Of a DNA stretch of 64,000 bases, positions 17,691-26,832 are shown in pieces. The translations under genes and the position numbers were made by a program. The stretch is from Alteromonadaceae bacterium 2753L.S.0a.02. GTDB lineage: Bacteria > Pseudomonadota > Gammaproteobacteria > Pseudomonadales > Cellvibrionaceae. The notes below the pieces were generated by a model. It searched no databases, was not told the origin of the DNA, and saw only the letters and a list, made by a program, of their open reading frames with translations. Within the stretch, counting starts at the first letter, position 1; every line of letters begins with the position of its first letter. The stretch lies in NCBI GenBank assembly GCA_007827375.1, contig VISH01000001.1, positions 1,488,001-1,552,000 of the forward strand. The letters run 5' to 3'.

Positions 17691-19664
17691 CTAGTTTTGA
17701 ATATGTTTAGATAGGAATTTGGCCGCGCGATCCATTAATTTTGTGGCACGGGCGGCGTCATCAAATGAGTGTCCCAGTTCGTCGTCGATGTAAAACAAAT
17801 GAGGTTTGTTGTACTTGTTGAGCATAAATTCGTAGCGATAGGCCTGTTCGACACTCGTGACTGAATCTTTAACACCGTGGGCCAGCATAAGCGGTCGCTG
17901 TAATTGGTTTGCCTGATAAAGAGGCGAAATAGATTTTAGTAAATCGTACTCGTCCGCGGGGTTGCCGATGTTATCGTATATCCATTGGTTGCGTTCGTCG
18001 CTGCGCGACTCAAAATTAATATGCAAGTTAACATCGTATACTCCGGAAACGGCTACACCGCAACGGTAAGTTTCGGGGTTTTGCGTTAGCAGGGCAGCGG
18101 TTGCATAAGCGCCGTAACTGAATCCCATTAGACAAATTGAGCTGCCGTCAACATCCGGCCGTAAAGCCACTTCCAGGGTGGTTTTGAGTATGTCGTCAAG
18201 TATTAAGTTACCCCATTGCTTTTTCCCCGCCTCGTAGAGTTGCTTGTCGTGGCCACTGGAACCCCGATAATTTATACGCAACACCGCGTAGCCCTGAGCG
18301 GCTAGAAATTGTGCTGTATTGTCAAAATAAGGGGTGTCGTGAACGCCGATAGGGCCGCCATGGGGTAGTACAACCAAAGGGTGAGAGCTAGTGTTTTGAT
18401 CGGGTAAGGTCAGCAGATATGGGATATTTAGCCCTTCGTTTATTATGCTGCCACGTATGAGCTTAGTATTTAACTTTTTTGGAAGTTTCGGGTAAATGCT
18501 ATCGAGAATTATCCTTTTTTGATTTTTATTCCTGAGTTCGACTCGCCCGGGTTCATTGTGGGATTCAACATAATAAAGCGCAACACTACCATCCTGGCTA
18601 CTGCTGAATATTATATTTTTTTGCTCCGAATCTGGATTATTAGAAAAATGGAGATTACCAAGGTATTCTCTTACGACAGTACCATTTCTCAGTGCCTTAA
18701 CGCCAATCAGTTCACGATTTTTATCGGTGATAATTGAAAGAATCTTAAAAGAAGGGGTCTCATAAATTTTTTCCTGTTGGCCTGTTTTATAGTTTCGTTT
18801 GTAAATCGATCTCCGTTCTTCTTCATTGGAGTCCAGGCAATAGAAAGTAGCGTATCCGTTTGCCAATGCATAGGGTACTAACAGCGGTTCCGATTTTTCG
18901 TTATTTGGCTGTTTTTTGCGTTTTTTATCTTTGTCACCCTTTAATATTTGGAAGGTTTCATCACCACCACTTTCTGAAAAAGTTGTCAGAGTTACGCTAG
19001 CATCTTCAGAAAATGCAATAACTGCTTGAGGGGTGCCCGATTCTGTTAAAAACCAGCGAATGGCGTAACCTGCGATAGAACGTAGCTCATTGCTGGGTTT
19101 GAATTGCCCGCCATCTACTCTATCTAATTTTCCGAGTTTTACCTTATCTTCAGCTAGGCTCTCAACATTTAGGGTATAGAGCTTGGAGTAAACTCCGCTT
19201 TTCGCATATAAAAAGCTGGTAGGCACAGTGGGAAGCGAGTGGACCAGCCAACCTTTTGTTCGTACACTCCTTATGCTGTTTTGTGTTGCCGACGAATCTA
19301 GGATTATTAATCGTTCGCGACTTTTTGTGTCAATGATATCTTCAATACCTTGATGAAATTGTTTGAATTGTAGGGCTATATAGCGGTTATCTAGCCAGGC
19401 TAAGTCGACAATTGCAGAATCTTCCTGGTTATACTGAGCAGTAGAAAATATTTGCCTCTTTTGCAGTGTGGACAAATCTACCATATAAATATTTTGAGTA
19501 TTATTCTTCGAATAAACAGAGGCCAAAGATTTTCCATTGGGCGCTACAGCTGCATATAATATGCCGTCCTCGCTAAAATAATTCGAGGCTGGTTCTATTG
19601 AATACGAAGTTGCGGGATAGATTTGTATCGCTGCTATAGCTATAAAAATAAAACGTAAAATCAT
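17691..19664 (-). CDS. S9-family prolyl oligopeptidase-like serine peptidase, exported
   Basis: The protein has 657 residues with an N-terminal signal peptide (MILRFIFIAIAAIQIYPATS). Residues ~30-400 are a divergent beta-propeller (GKSLASVYS, DLAWLDNRYIALQF and so on). Residues ~400-657 are an alpha/beta-hydrolase. The nucleophile is Ser516 in GFSYGAYA, the acid is probably Asp ~600 (HGVKDSVTSVEQA), and the base is His632 (DELGHSFDD). An oxyanion-type segment LPHGGPIGVHD and the typical VLRINYRGSSGHD are also present. This matches the S9C (acylaminoacyl/dipeptidyl peptidase) type that hydrolyses short peptides. The gene is convergent with GH16 and 34 bases upstream of 19700 in the same direction as the next gene, so the pair may be co-transcribed. 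Confidence 0.9.
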   Translation of the reverse strand: MILRFIFIAIAAIQIYPATSYSIEPASNYFSEDGILYAAVAPNGKSLASVYSKNNTQNIYMVDLSTLQKRQIFSTAQYNQEDSAIVDLAWLDNRYIALQFKQFHQGIEDIIDTKSRERLIILDSSATQNSIRSVRTKGWLVHSLPTVPTSFLYAKSGVYSKLYTLNVESLAEDKVKLGKLDRVDGGQFKPSNELRSIAGYAIRWFLTESGTPQAVIAFSEDASVTLTTFSESGGDETFQILKGDKDKKRKKQPNNEKSEPLLVPYALANGYATFYCLDSNEEERRSIYKRNYKTGQQEKIYETPSFKILSIITDKNRELIGVKALRNGTVVREYLGNLHFSNNPDSEQKNIIFSSSQDGSVALYYVESHNEPGRVELRNKNQKRIILDSIYPKLPKKLNTKLIRGSIINEGLNIPYLLTLPDQNTSSHPLVVLPHGGPIGVHDTPYFDNTAQFLAAQGYAVLRINYRGSSGHDKQLYEAGKKQWGNLILDDILKTTLEVALRPDVDGSSICLMGFSYGAYATAALLTQNPETYRCGVAVSGVYDVNLHINFESRSDERNQWIYDNIGNPADEYDLLKSISPLYQANQLQRPLMLAHGVKDSVTSVEQAYRYEFMLNKYNKPHLFYIDDELGHSFDDAARATKLMDRAAKFLSKHIQN

Positions 19665-19699
19665 GAATTACTTATGTGACCCATTTGAAAAATATTTTT

Positions 19700-20266
19700 T
19701 TATTTTGTGTTAATTTCATTAAAGAAATCATCTCTGTAACCCGATGCGTTTATCATCGGATAGCGCAAGAGAATAGCTGCATACTGTGTGTTAATATCCG
19801 TTAATGTTTTCGCTATATGATTTTGACGAGCTACTCGCACAGAGTCGGTAGATCGCTCTTTCTCTATTATGAGCTTCCCGAAATAGTTGATAGCATCAGC
19901 TTCAACCTTGAATGCCCAATGAGGATACTCGGATGTGTTGTACTCATACGGAAGGTCAAACAAAGGCGCGTTAATTGCGGTGACCTGATAATGACCTTTT
20001 GGGATGGTAAGCAATAAAAAATGCGTATCGATACCCTTTAAAGGAATGATATGGCGTTTAGAGCTCAATCCGTGCTTACCTCTTTTAGCATACTCTAAAG
20101 ATGGTGCAATACCTCCAACATCCAATTCAATCAGCAGGTAGCCATGTTTTTTTGGCAATTCCTCGCCGGGTACAGCTTGTTGCGAATGGGTTACCACCGA
20201 TAATAGTGCGGTCATCAAGGCAAATGTATAAAGATTTAATAATTTTTTAAGTTTGCTCTGGATCAT
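19700..20266 (-). CDS. Exported protein of unknown function sharing a domain with its divergent neighbour
   Basis: The start at 20266 is chosen for AAGG seven bases upstream and a good signal peptide (MIQSKLKKLLNLYTFALM...); upstream ATG 20287 and GTG 20341 are possible. The mature protein is ~160 residues. Its core, HGYLLIELDVGG, then IIPLKGID..FLLLTIPKGHYQVTAINA and FKVEADAINYFGKLIIE, aligns by eye with residues ~45-155 of the lipoprotein at 20407-22179 (IPKG-Y-V-x-x-I ... F-x-VEA ... G-x-LI). The layout resembles DUF2846-type beta-sandwiches. It lies immediately upstream of the S9 peptidase in the same direction. Confidence 0.65.
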   Translation of the reverse strand: MIQSKLKKLLNLYTFALMTALLSVVTHSQQAVPGEELPKKHGYLLIELDVGGIAPSLEYAKRGKHGLSSKRHIIPLKGIDTHFLLLTIPKGHYQVTAINAPLFDLPYEYNTSEYPHWAFKVEADAINYFGKLIIEKERSTDSVRVARQNHIAKTLTDINTQYAAILLRYPMINASGYRDDFFNEINTK

Positions 20267-20406
20267 GAAAAACCTTGATTTCAGCATTATTCCTGATGTT
20301 TTCAGATTAAGGTTTGCGGCTGCCTGGCTATAGGCTATCACATTGCTGAAGATTAAAATATAATCGTATTTCGTGTGATTTCTACTGAGAAAACAGGAGT
20401 GCCAGG

Positions 20407-22179
20407 ATGAGACCGACCCAACCGGAAAATAACTTCACACGCTTAAGTTTTTATTTGATTTTAGCTGTTGTATTTGCTATTGCCGGGTGTGCCGGAAATT
20501 CGCGTGTTGATTTACGGCCAACACTAACGCAAGAAACGGTTACCGCGGATGATAATGGTATTTTGGTGCTTCGCATTGTTAATGCCGGTTCAGCACCCCT
20601 CCCCTTTAACTACATTACGATTGTGCCATCCAATTTAAATGCATCTGATAAGAACCAAGCGATCCGCCTGGAAAGCATTGGTGGCATGGTTGGGGACAGC
20701 AGCTTATTTATTTCAAGCGTTCCCAAGGGTAACTATTCAGTATCTGATATTCGCGGGTTCTATTCCCAAGGCGATCGCTGGTACAGCCGCGGTGTAAATA
20801 CTGATGTTGAGCTCGGTACCTTTCCAGTGGAAGCGGGAAAAACCACCGATCTCGGTGTGTTGATTTACTACCCTAAACGAAAAGGCGATAAGCGCCTGGA
20901 TACCCTGGTTCGATCTCCGGCATCTTCCAATCGCTCTCTTATTAGTGAATTTACTCCCTTCGCAAAATACAGTGCAGGCGACGCGCTTACCTGGAATGAT
21001 GACGGGAATGACGATGAACGTTTTACAACATATGCATCAATTGTGCGTAACCCGGTGGTGTACAACAAGCGTTATATCGCACCAGACAATAGTGTTTATT
21101 TTATTGGGAAGCTGGGGTACATATTACAAAGAACAGTGAGCGGTGAATGGCTTGAAGATGCTGTGGAAACCGATGCAGATCTGCTGGCAATCGACGTCAG
21201 TCGCGCTGGCGATATCGCTGTGGGCGGTGAATTGGGTACGCTCTTTTATAAGAAAGCGGGTGCACAGGAGTGGCTGCGGCTTCCCGTAGATAAAACACTT
21301 ACTGTTCAGGAGTTGAGTTTTACAGCTGCTGAAGGTCTTGATTTCGTGGTGTGGGACCGTATAGGCATAACAGTGCAGCGTATTAGTGATCTGGCGTTCC
21401 CTGAGCAGCGACAAATGATGGCTACTTTCGAGCCGAGTATGGGCTGGCGGGATGCCGCAGGTACTGCGCTAAATCCACTGAAAAGGGAGCGCAAAGGTAA
21501 AATCAGTCTTGGTGCACTGTATACCCAGTATATTAACGAAAAAAATTATATTTTTATTACAGATAAATTGGGCAGCCCAAAGAAATACAACCCTATAAGT
21601 CCCGTTGCCCGTAAACAAGGCTATCGATACGACCCTGATACCTGGAGCGTGACGTCGTTTTCCCATTTCGGCGATGGCGTTGATAGGCTTTTGGACGCGG
21701 GTAGGGTGCGACTAGGTATTAAAGAGGCCACTTATTGGAGTTGGTATACGCAAGATCAGTACCTGCGTTACGACGCGGGAAATAAAAAGTGGGTAAAATT
21801 AGTGACTCGTATGAGGCGGTGTGTCGATCCGGCTGGCCCAGTAGAAACATGCAAATATATCAATGGAGAATTTGGCCCGCCACTTTTAAATTTTAAATTT
21901 ATTGGTATCCCAGTGTTTTTTTCTGATCTAGAAGGCGTTGCTTTTGTAAAATTTGAATCGGATCGAAAAGAACCCGATTTAGCTATTTTGACGACACATG
22001 ATGGTGGTCTTAAATGGAAAGAAATAGCGTCGGATTTACCAGGAGAATTTTGTGCGAACTCCATTCCTGAAGTTAAAAATGTATTACTTGTATCCTGCAA
22101 TGGTATTTCAAGCGATTTCTATGAGTCAAAAGATCAAGGTAAAACCTGGGAACACGTTCGTCAGAGCGAAAACTATTAA
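20407..22179 (+). CDS. Lipoprotein with N-terminal beta-sandwich and BNR/Asp-box propeller
   Basis: The protein has 590 residues; AGGAG lies seven bases before the ATG. The signal sequence ends in AIAGC (lipobox). Residues ~45-155 resemble the divergent neighbour at 19700-20266 (VPKGNYSVSDIRG, FPVEAGKTTDLGVLIYY). From ~200 the protein looks like a beta-propeller. The best blades are two Asp-box repeats at the C-terminus, TTHDGGLKWKEI and SKDQGKTWEHV, separated by ~35 residues, as in sialidase/photosystem-II-stability-factor-like propellers. Earlier units such as SVYFIGKLGYILQRT and DIAVGGELGTLFYKKA fit the same repeat. No sialidase catalytic residues are recognisable. It is probably an envelope binding or assembly protein, transcribed divergently from 19700-20266. 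Confidence 0.75.
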   Translation: MRPTQPENNFTRLSFYLILAVVFAIAGCAGNSRVDLRPTLTQETVTADDNGILVLRIVNAGSAPLPFNYITIVPSNLNASDKNQAIRLESIGGMVGDSSLFISSVPKGNYSVSDIRGFYSQGDRWYSRGVNTDVELGTFPVEAGKTTDLGVLIYYPKRKGDKRLDTLVRSPASSNRSLISEFTPFAKYSAGDALTWNDDGNDDERFTTYASIVRNPVVYNKRYIAPDNSVYFIGKLGYILQRTVSGEWLEDAVETDADLLAIDVSRAGDIAVGGELGTLFYKKAGAQEWLRLPVDKTLTVQELSFTAAEGLDFVVWDRIGITVQRISDLAFPEQRQMMATFEPSMGWRDAAGTALNPLKRERKGKISLGALYTQYINEKNYIFITDKLGSPKKYNPISPVARKQGYRYDPDTWSVTSFSHFGDGVDRLLDAGRVRLGIKEATYWSWYTQDQYLRYDAGNKKWVKLVTRMRRCVDPAGPVETCKYINGEFGPPLLNFKFIGIPVFFSDLEGVAFVKFESDRKEPDLAILTTHDGGLKWKEIASDLPGEFCANSIPEVKNVLLVSCNGISSDFYESKDQGKTWEHVRQSENY

Positions 22180-22741
22180 AACCGGCTCGGCTGGGGAGTG
22201 AATGCAAGGCTGTCCCGAGTGAGTGCTAGTTAGAAAAAATCTGGGTACCGCCTATAATCTGAGTTCTACATAGGGAGGCCCGCGCCAGTTCCTCTCTGTC
22301 GATCTATTTCTGTAAGTTACATCTTCCTTAGTGTTGCCCACACCTGAATACGGATGATAGGGTAAAAGTATTAATTCTGGTTGTTCAATTGCCTGCAATT
22401 CGGCTTGGTTTCTTTAGTACCTCTCCCTCTTCAACTTCCCTCCACCTCCGCGTCATTTGTGTGATCTCCGCTGATGGTTTCTGTTGCATCCGTGAATTTT
22501 TCACGCAAGCGTAAAACCTTCGTAAAACCGCTGTGAATCCCGAGCGGCGCCGTTTTTTCTGGATTTGCTGTTTTTACAATGGCTGCGACATCGCTTGAGA
22601 TGTTATGACGCATGAATTTCGTTTTAGGTGTGTTGTATGACCTACCAAACGACATTCGTGTAATAAAAGCACTCCTTCGCAGATGCAGTCTTAGGTCGAA
22701 GCGGGTGCGGCAAACACACACGAACATGAAAGGTAATCTCA
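22180..22741. other. 562-bp region without a supported gene
   Basis: Between the propeller lipoprotein and the next plus-strand gene. It contains a perfect short palindrome (CGTGAATTTTTCACG near 22491-22505) and a minus-strand frame (22431-22742) that has no RBS and no recognisable features. The promoter of the 22742 gene should lie near the right end. Confidence 0.3.
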
Positions 22742-23515
22742 ATGTTAAATCTTAGGAAAATTTACAAACTGCTCTGGGTGTTAGGCGTTTGCCTGCTGTG
22801 TAGCCCGGCGTTTTCGCAAGTGAGCTGCTGCGCTGGACCCGGTCCGAGTACGAAAGTCTATGTATCGGCAGCGGCATGTAAAGCACTGACCAGTGGTGTG
22901 AGCTACAAGAAGGATTACATCATGCCGACCAAAAATAATGTACGGGTGAGCTGTCCCATATTTCACCCCAACAGGGGTAACGGTGATTACGAAATTCTGG
23001 GTACCACTGGGCATTGTGAGACAAAAGGTGGAAATGCAGCGAACAATTCTGTTACAGCCATTGAGTGTGAGTTGGATGAAGGCGATCGATTGCGTGGTTA
23101 CGTTTACGAAGCCTTCCACATAACAGAAACCGACGAACAGTATTTCGGCTATATGCCAACCGGTGGGTGTTTTATTAAAAGCGGTTCGGTGAGTTATGTA
23201 GACGATGGCCAAGCGATACGAGCCGGTAGTTCAGGTGCGGTAATCCGTTGCCCCTTAATTAGCCACGACGAAACCAATGGTAGCAGTCGTGTACGAGCCA
23301 CAGTCCACAACTCTTCGGGAGGCGGTGAAATTAAGTGTACGACACGTTATGTCTCCCAATACGGCACTTCGCTGTTTAAGAAATCTGATAGTACAACTGC
23401 TACAGGCTTTACTCACTTAAATATTCCGGTGCCAGATCACGATAAAGAGTACCTCTATATGGATTGCGAGCTCCCCCAAAATGCGACCTTTTACGGGGCT
23501 ATTTACGAAGACTGA
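22742..23515 (+). CDS. Secreted Cys-rich protein with two copies of an unrecognised domain
   Basis: The protein has 257 residues with AAGGT before the ATG and a signal peptide ending SPAFS. The mature protein divides into two similar halves. Half one has C-K-A-L-T-S-G ... VRVSCPI ... HCETK ... IECEL ... LRGYVYE; half two has C-F-I-K-S-G ... AVIRCPLI ... IKCTT ... MDCEL ... FYGAIYE. Each half has four Cys at matching positions, implying two disulphides per domain in the periplasm or outside. The following gene encodes a third copy of the same domain. I do not recognise the family. It ends 40 bases before the next start and forms an operon with it. Confidence 0.7.
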   Translation: MLNLRKIYKLLWVLGVCLLCSPAFSQVSCCAGPGPSTKVYVSAAACKALTSGVSYKKDYIMPTKNNVRVSCPIFHPNRGNGDYEILGTTGHCETKGGNAANNSVTAIECELDEGDRLRGYVYEAFHITETDEQYFGYMPTGGCFIKSGSVSYVDDGQAIRAGSSGAVIRCPLISHDETNGSSRVRATVHNSSGGGEIKCTTRYVSQYGTSLFKKSDSTTATGFTHLNIPVPDHDKEYLYMDCELPQNATFYGAIYED

Positions 23516-23555
23516 TTCAACGCTATCTTTACTTTTAACTAATGGATTTAAGATT

Positions 23556-24098
23556 ATGAAAGAACTAATAAACACGCAATTTCGTGATTGTATGGTTTTA
23601 ACGCTAGGCATCGCATTAATGCTCGTACTCCTTTATCCCAACCCCAGTCGGGCTGTGGATTTTGACTGGCGTTGGATCTCCTCTGGAAATTGCCAGACGA
23701 TGTCGGGTGGCTGGACTCAAATTAAGCGTGGCAGAATAAAAGTTACTTCTGAAGAAGCCGAAGTGGTTTGTCCTGTTGTAACGCTAACCCCAAATGATGC
23801 TGAAGAAGACACGTGGAAGTTGCGTGAAGTCTGGGTGCGCCACGTTAATGCCAGAGATCGTTTAAAAAACCCCTCTTGTACGCTTCACCTGCGTGACGAG
23901 TTTGGAGACAGGGTTGACTCGAAAACCGCATTGGGTGCGACGACTGCTGGTGAGCATTCTCTATCGCTAAAAAACAGCAATACTCGAATACCTTACGTGA
24001 ACGATTTTTGGCACCAAAGCGACGGCGTTTATCAATTGCAGTGTAAATTTTTCAAAGACGACATCTTTGTTGGCTATCGCACCCGTATGGCCGATTGA
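23556..24098 (+). CDS. Secreted single-domain Cys protein, relative of its upstream neighbour
   Basis: The start is placed at 23556 because a signal peptide begins there (MKELINTQFRDCMVLTLGIA ... SRAVD); the open frame upstream overlaps the previous gene without an RBS. The mature part (~155 residues) follows the same plan as each half of 22742-23515: an early Cys (SGNCQTMSGG), a V-x-C-P-V strand (AEVVCPVVTL), a Cys in the middle (PSCTLHLRDEFG), and a late Cys with a terminal GYR (LQCKFF...VGYRTRM). Tandem placement and the shared plan indicate duplication within the locus. No function can be assigned. A strong hairpin follows at 24113-24136. Confidence 0.65.
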   Translation: MKELINTQFRDCMVLTLGIALMLVLLYPNPSRAVDFDWRWISSGNCQTMSGGWTQIKRGRIKVTSEEAEVVCPVVTLTPNDAEEDTWKLREVWVRHVNARDRLKNPSCTLHLRDEFGDRVDSKTALGATTAGEHSLSLKNSNTRIPYVNDFWHQSDGVYQLQCKFFKDDIFVGYRTRMAD

Positions 24099-24112
24099 TC
24101 GCGCTGCATAAT

Positions 24113-24136
24113 TCCCGGGAGGTGATACTCCCGGGA
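24113..24136 (+). terminator. Strong hairpin downstream of the two Cys-rich genes
   Basis: TCCCGGGAG (24113-24121) and CTCCCGGGA (24128-24136) form a perfect 9-bp GC-rich stem with a 6-base loop, 14 bases after the stop at 24098. No U-tract follows, so it may act as a transcript-stabilising stem or a weak terminator. Confidence 0.5.
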
Positions 24137-24375
24137 GCCTAATTGGCGCGCAAGGGACATTAGCCCTCAGAATCCTTCCCTTTGTCACCCATCCAATCTG
24201 TGAGCTCCTATCTCCATTGGCAGCATATTCGACTCAGTGGCGCTAATAACCCATTCATACCGTGAATAATTCCGCAATTTACAATTTTTAGCGTTTTTGT
24301 CTCCCTACAATGCCGACTTTTTGAGCTGTCTAATAGTATAAAGGACTATAACGGTTCAAGCAGATCGGAAGAGAC

Positions 24376-26832
24376 ATGGAAAACGCAGTCAGAAAGCCGG
24401 CCGCCGCACAGGCGAAATGCCAAAAATGGGTACAAATCCGATGTTTCGGCCCGCTTCGCATTGAGCGTGATGGGGAAGAACTGCTTATTTCATCACGCAA
24501 GGTGAAATTGTTGCTGGCGCTTCTCTTATGTGACAAAAACCATAAAATCGAACGTCAGACTGCTGCTAATTTGTTGTGGCATCGCCATGGTGAGGACAAC
24601 GCCTTAACCTCGCTCCGGCAAGCTTTGGCGAAATTAAAAAACTGCCTAAACAGCGAGAATTTTCAAGTCGTCGAAGCCGATCGCCACAGTATTTGGCTGA
24701 ACGGTGCATTGTTCGTTGCTGATTTGAATGATGCTTATCGAGCCCAAACGCTCGCAGGTATTGAACAGTCGGCGTTGGCTGGGAGCTGGCGGCAACCCTT
24801 GTTTGAAGGGCTGGAAACGCACGAAACTCAAATTCAAGATTGGCTTAACAATCAACGTTGCCAGCTTGCACAGCACTTTTTGCAATTGCTTGAAGGTGCC
24901 TTAGCGGCGTCGCCAGCACAGCAGGAATCTCAGGTATTACAAGCAGAAAAACAGCGTCTAAGTCGCCAATTTGCCACGGCTAAATCACTTGAAACCATGC
25001 CCCCGGGTGCTGTGACTGAAGCGTCGGAATCCATCGAGGTCCGTGAAAGCAGTGGTAATGCTAAAAGTTTTAACCGCAGCCCTCCAACTTCAGAAACCTT
25101 AAAAAAATACCAGCAATATTTACGGCAAAAAGTCGAGCATTTTTGGATTGCAGGTGTGTACGAGAACAGCTGTGGTGATGAAGATTTTATTGATCTTAAG
25201 TTAAGCCAAGAGCCGCGTTTGATACACCAGCCGTTCGATGGTTGCCCCGTGCAACTCACTTACGGCAATCAGCAAAGTGAAACCTTTAGCGCCGGCGAAC
25301 TTTTAAAGCGCTTCAATAATAACCACGGCCAGATGCTGTTAGTTGGCGCACCTGCCAGCGGCAAAACGACTTTGTTGTTAAACCTGATAAAACGGATATT
25401 GGAAATCACCCAGGCTATGCCTTCAGCCGCCATCCCTGTGCTGGTAAATGCTTCCTCCTGGAAACCCAGCCACGCTTGTTTTAAAAGCTGGTTATTGGAG
25501 GAGATGGACAAGCGCTACGATATTCCCCGACAGGTAGGTGAGGAATTGTTGTCTGGCGATTATTTGGTATTGTTTGTTGATGGTGTGGATGAAATCGATC
25601 GATTGGGAATCACACAATTTACAGAAGCAGTGAACGATTTTTTAAAAAATCACCCCGGACAGCCACTCTGTTTAGCGACAAGAAAACAGGAATATATTGC
25701 GGCACAATCCAAGTTCCGCATTTTTAACGCGGCGTGTATTCAAGCTATTACTGCAGATGTGCTCAATAAACATATTAAAAAGTCATCTGGCCGTCTCGAT
25801 TATCTTCTGGATCTAGAGCCCGGTAAACAATTGCGGGTTTTAACAAATCCCCTCACCATTAAAGCTGCGCAGCGTACATTCCACGACAGCAACGGGCATT
25901 TTTTTCTATCGGCGTCGCCAGAGAAAATGATCGGCAATTATTTTGAAAATCTTATTCCTGACAATGGCATTAGTAAAACAATTGATCGTAACCTTACTCT
26001 GCGCTACCTCAAAGAACTCGCAACGATTATGAAAGCTGATAACCAGGCAATTTTCAATGTGGAAAGTTTAACGGCAACAGAAGTGTTGCCCCCGATCTGG
26101 GCATGTTTTGCGCGCGTTCTTGCGTTAACTATAATTACGCTCACCGTGGCGATTACCATCAGTTACATGAGCTGGTTGCATTTTCAAGACATACACATCG
26201 CCTTGTTACCCTATCCCTTCGCAGTGGTGGGTATTTTGGTTGTTTCACTGCTTGGAGAAAACGGTGAAAAGCGTTTGTTACCAAGATTGAGCCTAACATT
26301 AAGTGCACTAACGCGCGGTTGGAAATCCAAATTGCCCATATCACTGTACGCAAGTGTATCGGTGGGGCTATGCAGTACCTGGATATTCGGGTTAAGCCAT
26401 GGGCTGGTTATGGGGGTGGCGATGTTGTTGTTGTTTGTACTCTGGGCCTGCCTGGATTTCGAAACCCCGACCCAGCCTCGCGAAGATTTTGGCAAACCCA
26501 ACGAGATTATTCACCGCTCGTTAAAGAACGCACTAATCGGTGCAAGTATTGGAGGTGGCGTGGGCTTGCTGGCCGATTTAATTCTTGCAAGCAGCGGCCC
26601 CCAGCCCATGCTGTCAATTTTGTTTGGCTTTGTAAGCTTTTTCATCCTCGGTGGCCATTCGGCGCTACAACACTACATTATTAGGCTTATTCTCGCTCTA
26701 AGTGGTCGAATGCCGTTAAGAGTATCGCGTTTTGTTGTGCTTTGTACAAAACATAGGATTTTGTACCGGGTAGGGGGTGGGCTTATCTTTCCCCATGCAT
26801 TAATTCGCGATTATTTGGCGAAGCGGCGCTGA
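24376..26832 (+). CDS. Winged-helix (SARP/OmpR-like)-NACHT ATPase-multi-TM protein
   Basis: The protein has 818 residues; GGAAG precedes the ATG. Residues ~16-110 match the DNA-binding winged helix of SARP/AfsR-type activators (IRCFGPLRIERDGEELLISS, then KVKLLLALLLC, LWHRHGEDNALTSLRQALAKL). A helical BTAD-like stretch follows to ~190, then a linker. Residues ~320-500 are a NACHT NTPase: Walker A GAPASGKTTLLL at ~323, Walker B YLVLFVDGVDEID at ~396, and sensor-like LCLATRKQEY. From ~572 there are about six TM helices. The C-terminus GGGLIFPHALIRDYLAK matches the end of membrane-bound NACHT proteins common in actinobacteria and cyanobacteria. STAND/NACHT proteins act as ligand-switched regulators or defence sensors. 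Joining a DNA-binding head and a membrane tail is unusual. It stands alone on its strand; target unknown. Confidence 0.85.
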   Translation: MENAVRKPAAAQAKCQKWVQIRCFGPLRIERDGEELLISSRKVKLLLALLLCDKNHKIERQTAANLLWHRHGEDNALTSLRQALAKLKNCLNSENFQVVEADRHSIWLNGALFVADLNDAYRAQTLAGIEQSALAGSWRQPLFEGLETHETQIQDWLNNQRCQLAQHFLQLLEGALAASPAQQESQVLQAEKQRLSRQFATAKSLETMPPGAVTEASESIEVRESSGNAKSFNRSPPTSETLKKYQQYLRQKVEHFWIAGVYENSCGDEDFIDLKLSQEPRLIHQPFDGCPVQLTYGNQQSETFSAGELLKRFNNNHGQMLLVGAPASGKTTLLLNLIKRILEITQAMPSAAIPVLVNASSWKPSHACFKSWLLEEMDKRYDIPRQVGEELLSGDYLVLFVDGVDEIDRLGITQFTEAVNDFLKNHPGQPLCLATRKQEYIAAQSKFRIFNAACIQAITADVLNKHIKKSSGRLDYLLDLEPGKQLRVLTNPLTIKAAQRTFHDSNGHFFLSASPEKMIGNYFENLIPDNGISKTIDRNLTLRYLKELATIMKADNQAIFNVESLTATEVLPPIWACFARVLALTIITLTVAITISYMSWLHFQDIHIALLPYPFAVVGILVVSLLGENGEKRLLPRLSLTLSALTRGWKSKLPISLYASVSVGLCSTWIFGLSHGLVMGVAMLLLFVLWACLDFETPTQPREDFGKPNEIIHRSLKNALIGASIGGGVGLLADLILASSGPQPMLSILFGFVSFFILGGHSALQHYIIRLILALSGRMPLRVSRFVVLCTKHRILYRVGGGLIFPHALIRDYLAKRR

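Noticed and set aside
22431..22742. Minus-strand 103-codon frame upstream of the Cys-rich genes
   Set aside because: No ribosome-binding site, no signal or domain-like pattern, and it occupies the promoter region of the plus-strand gene.
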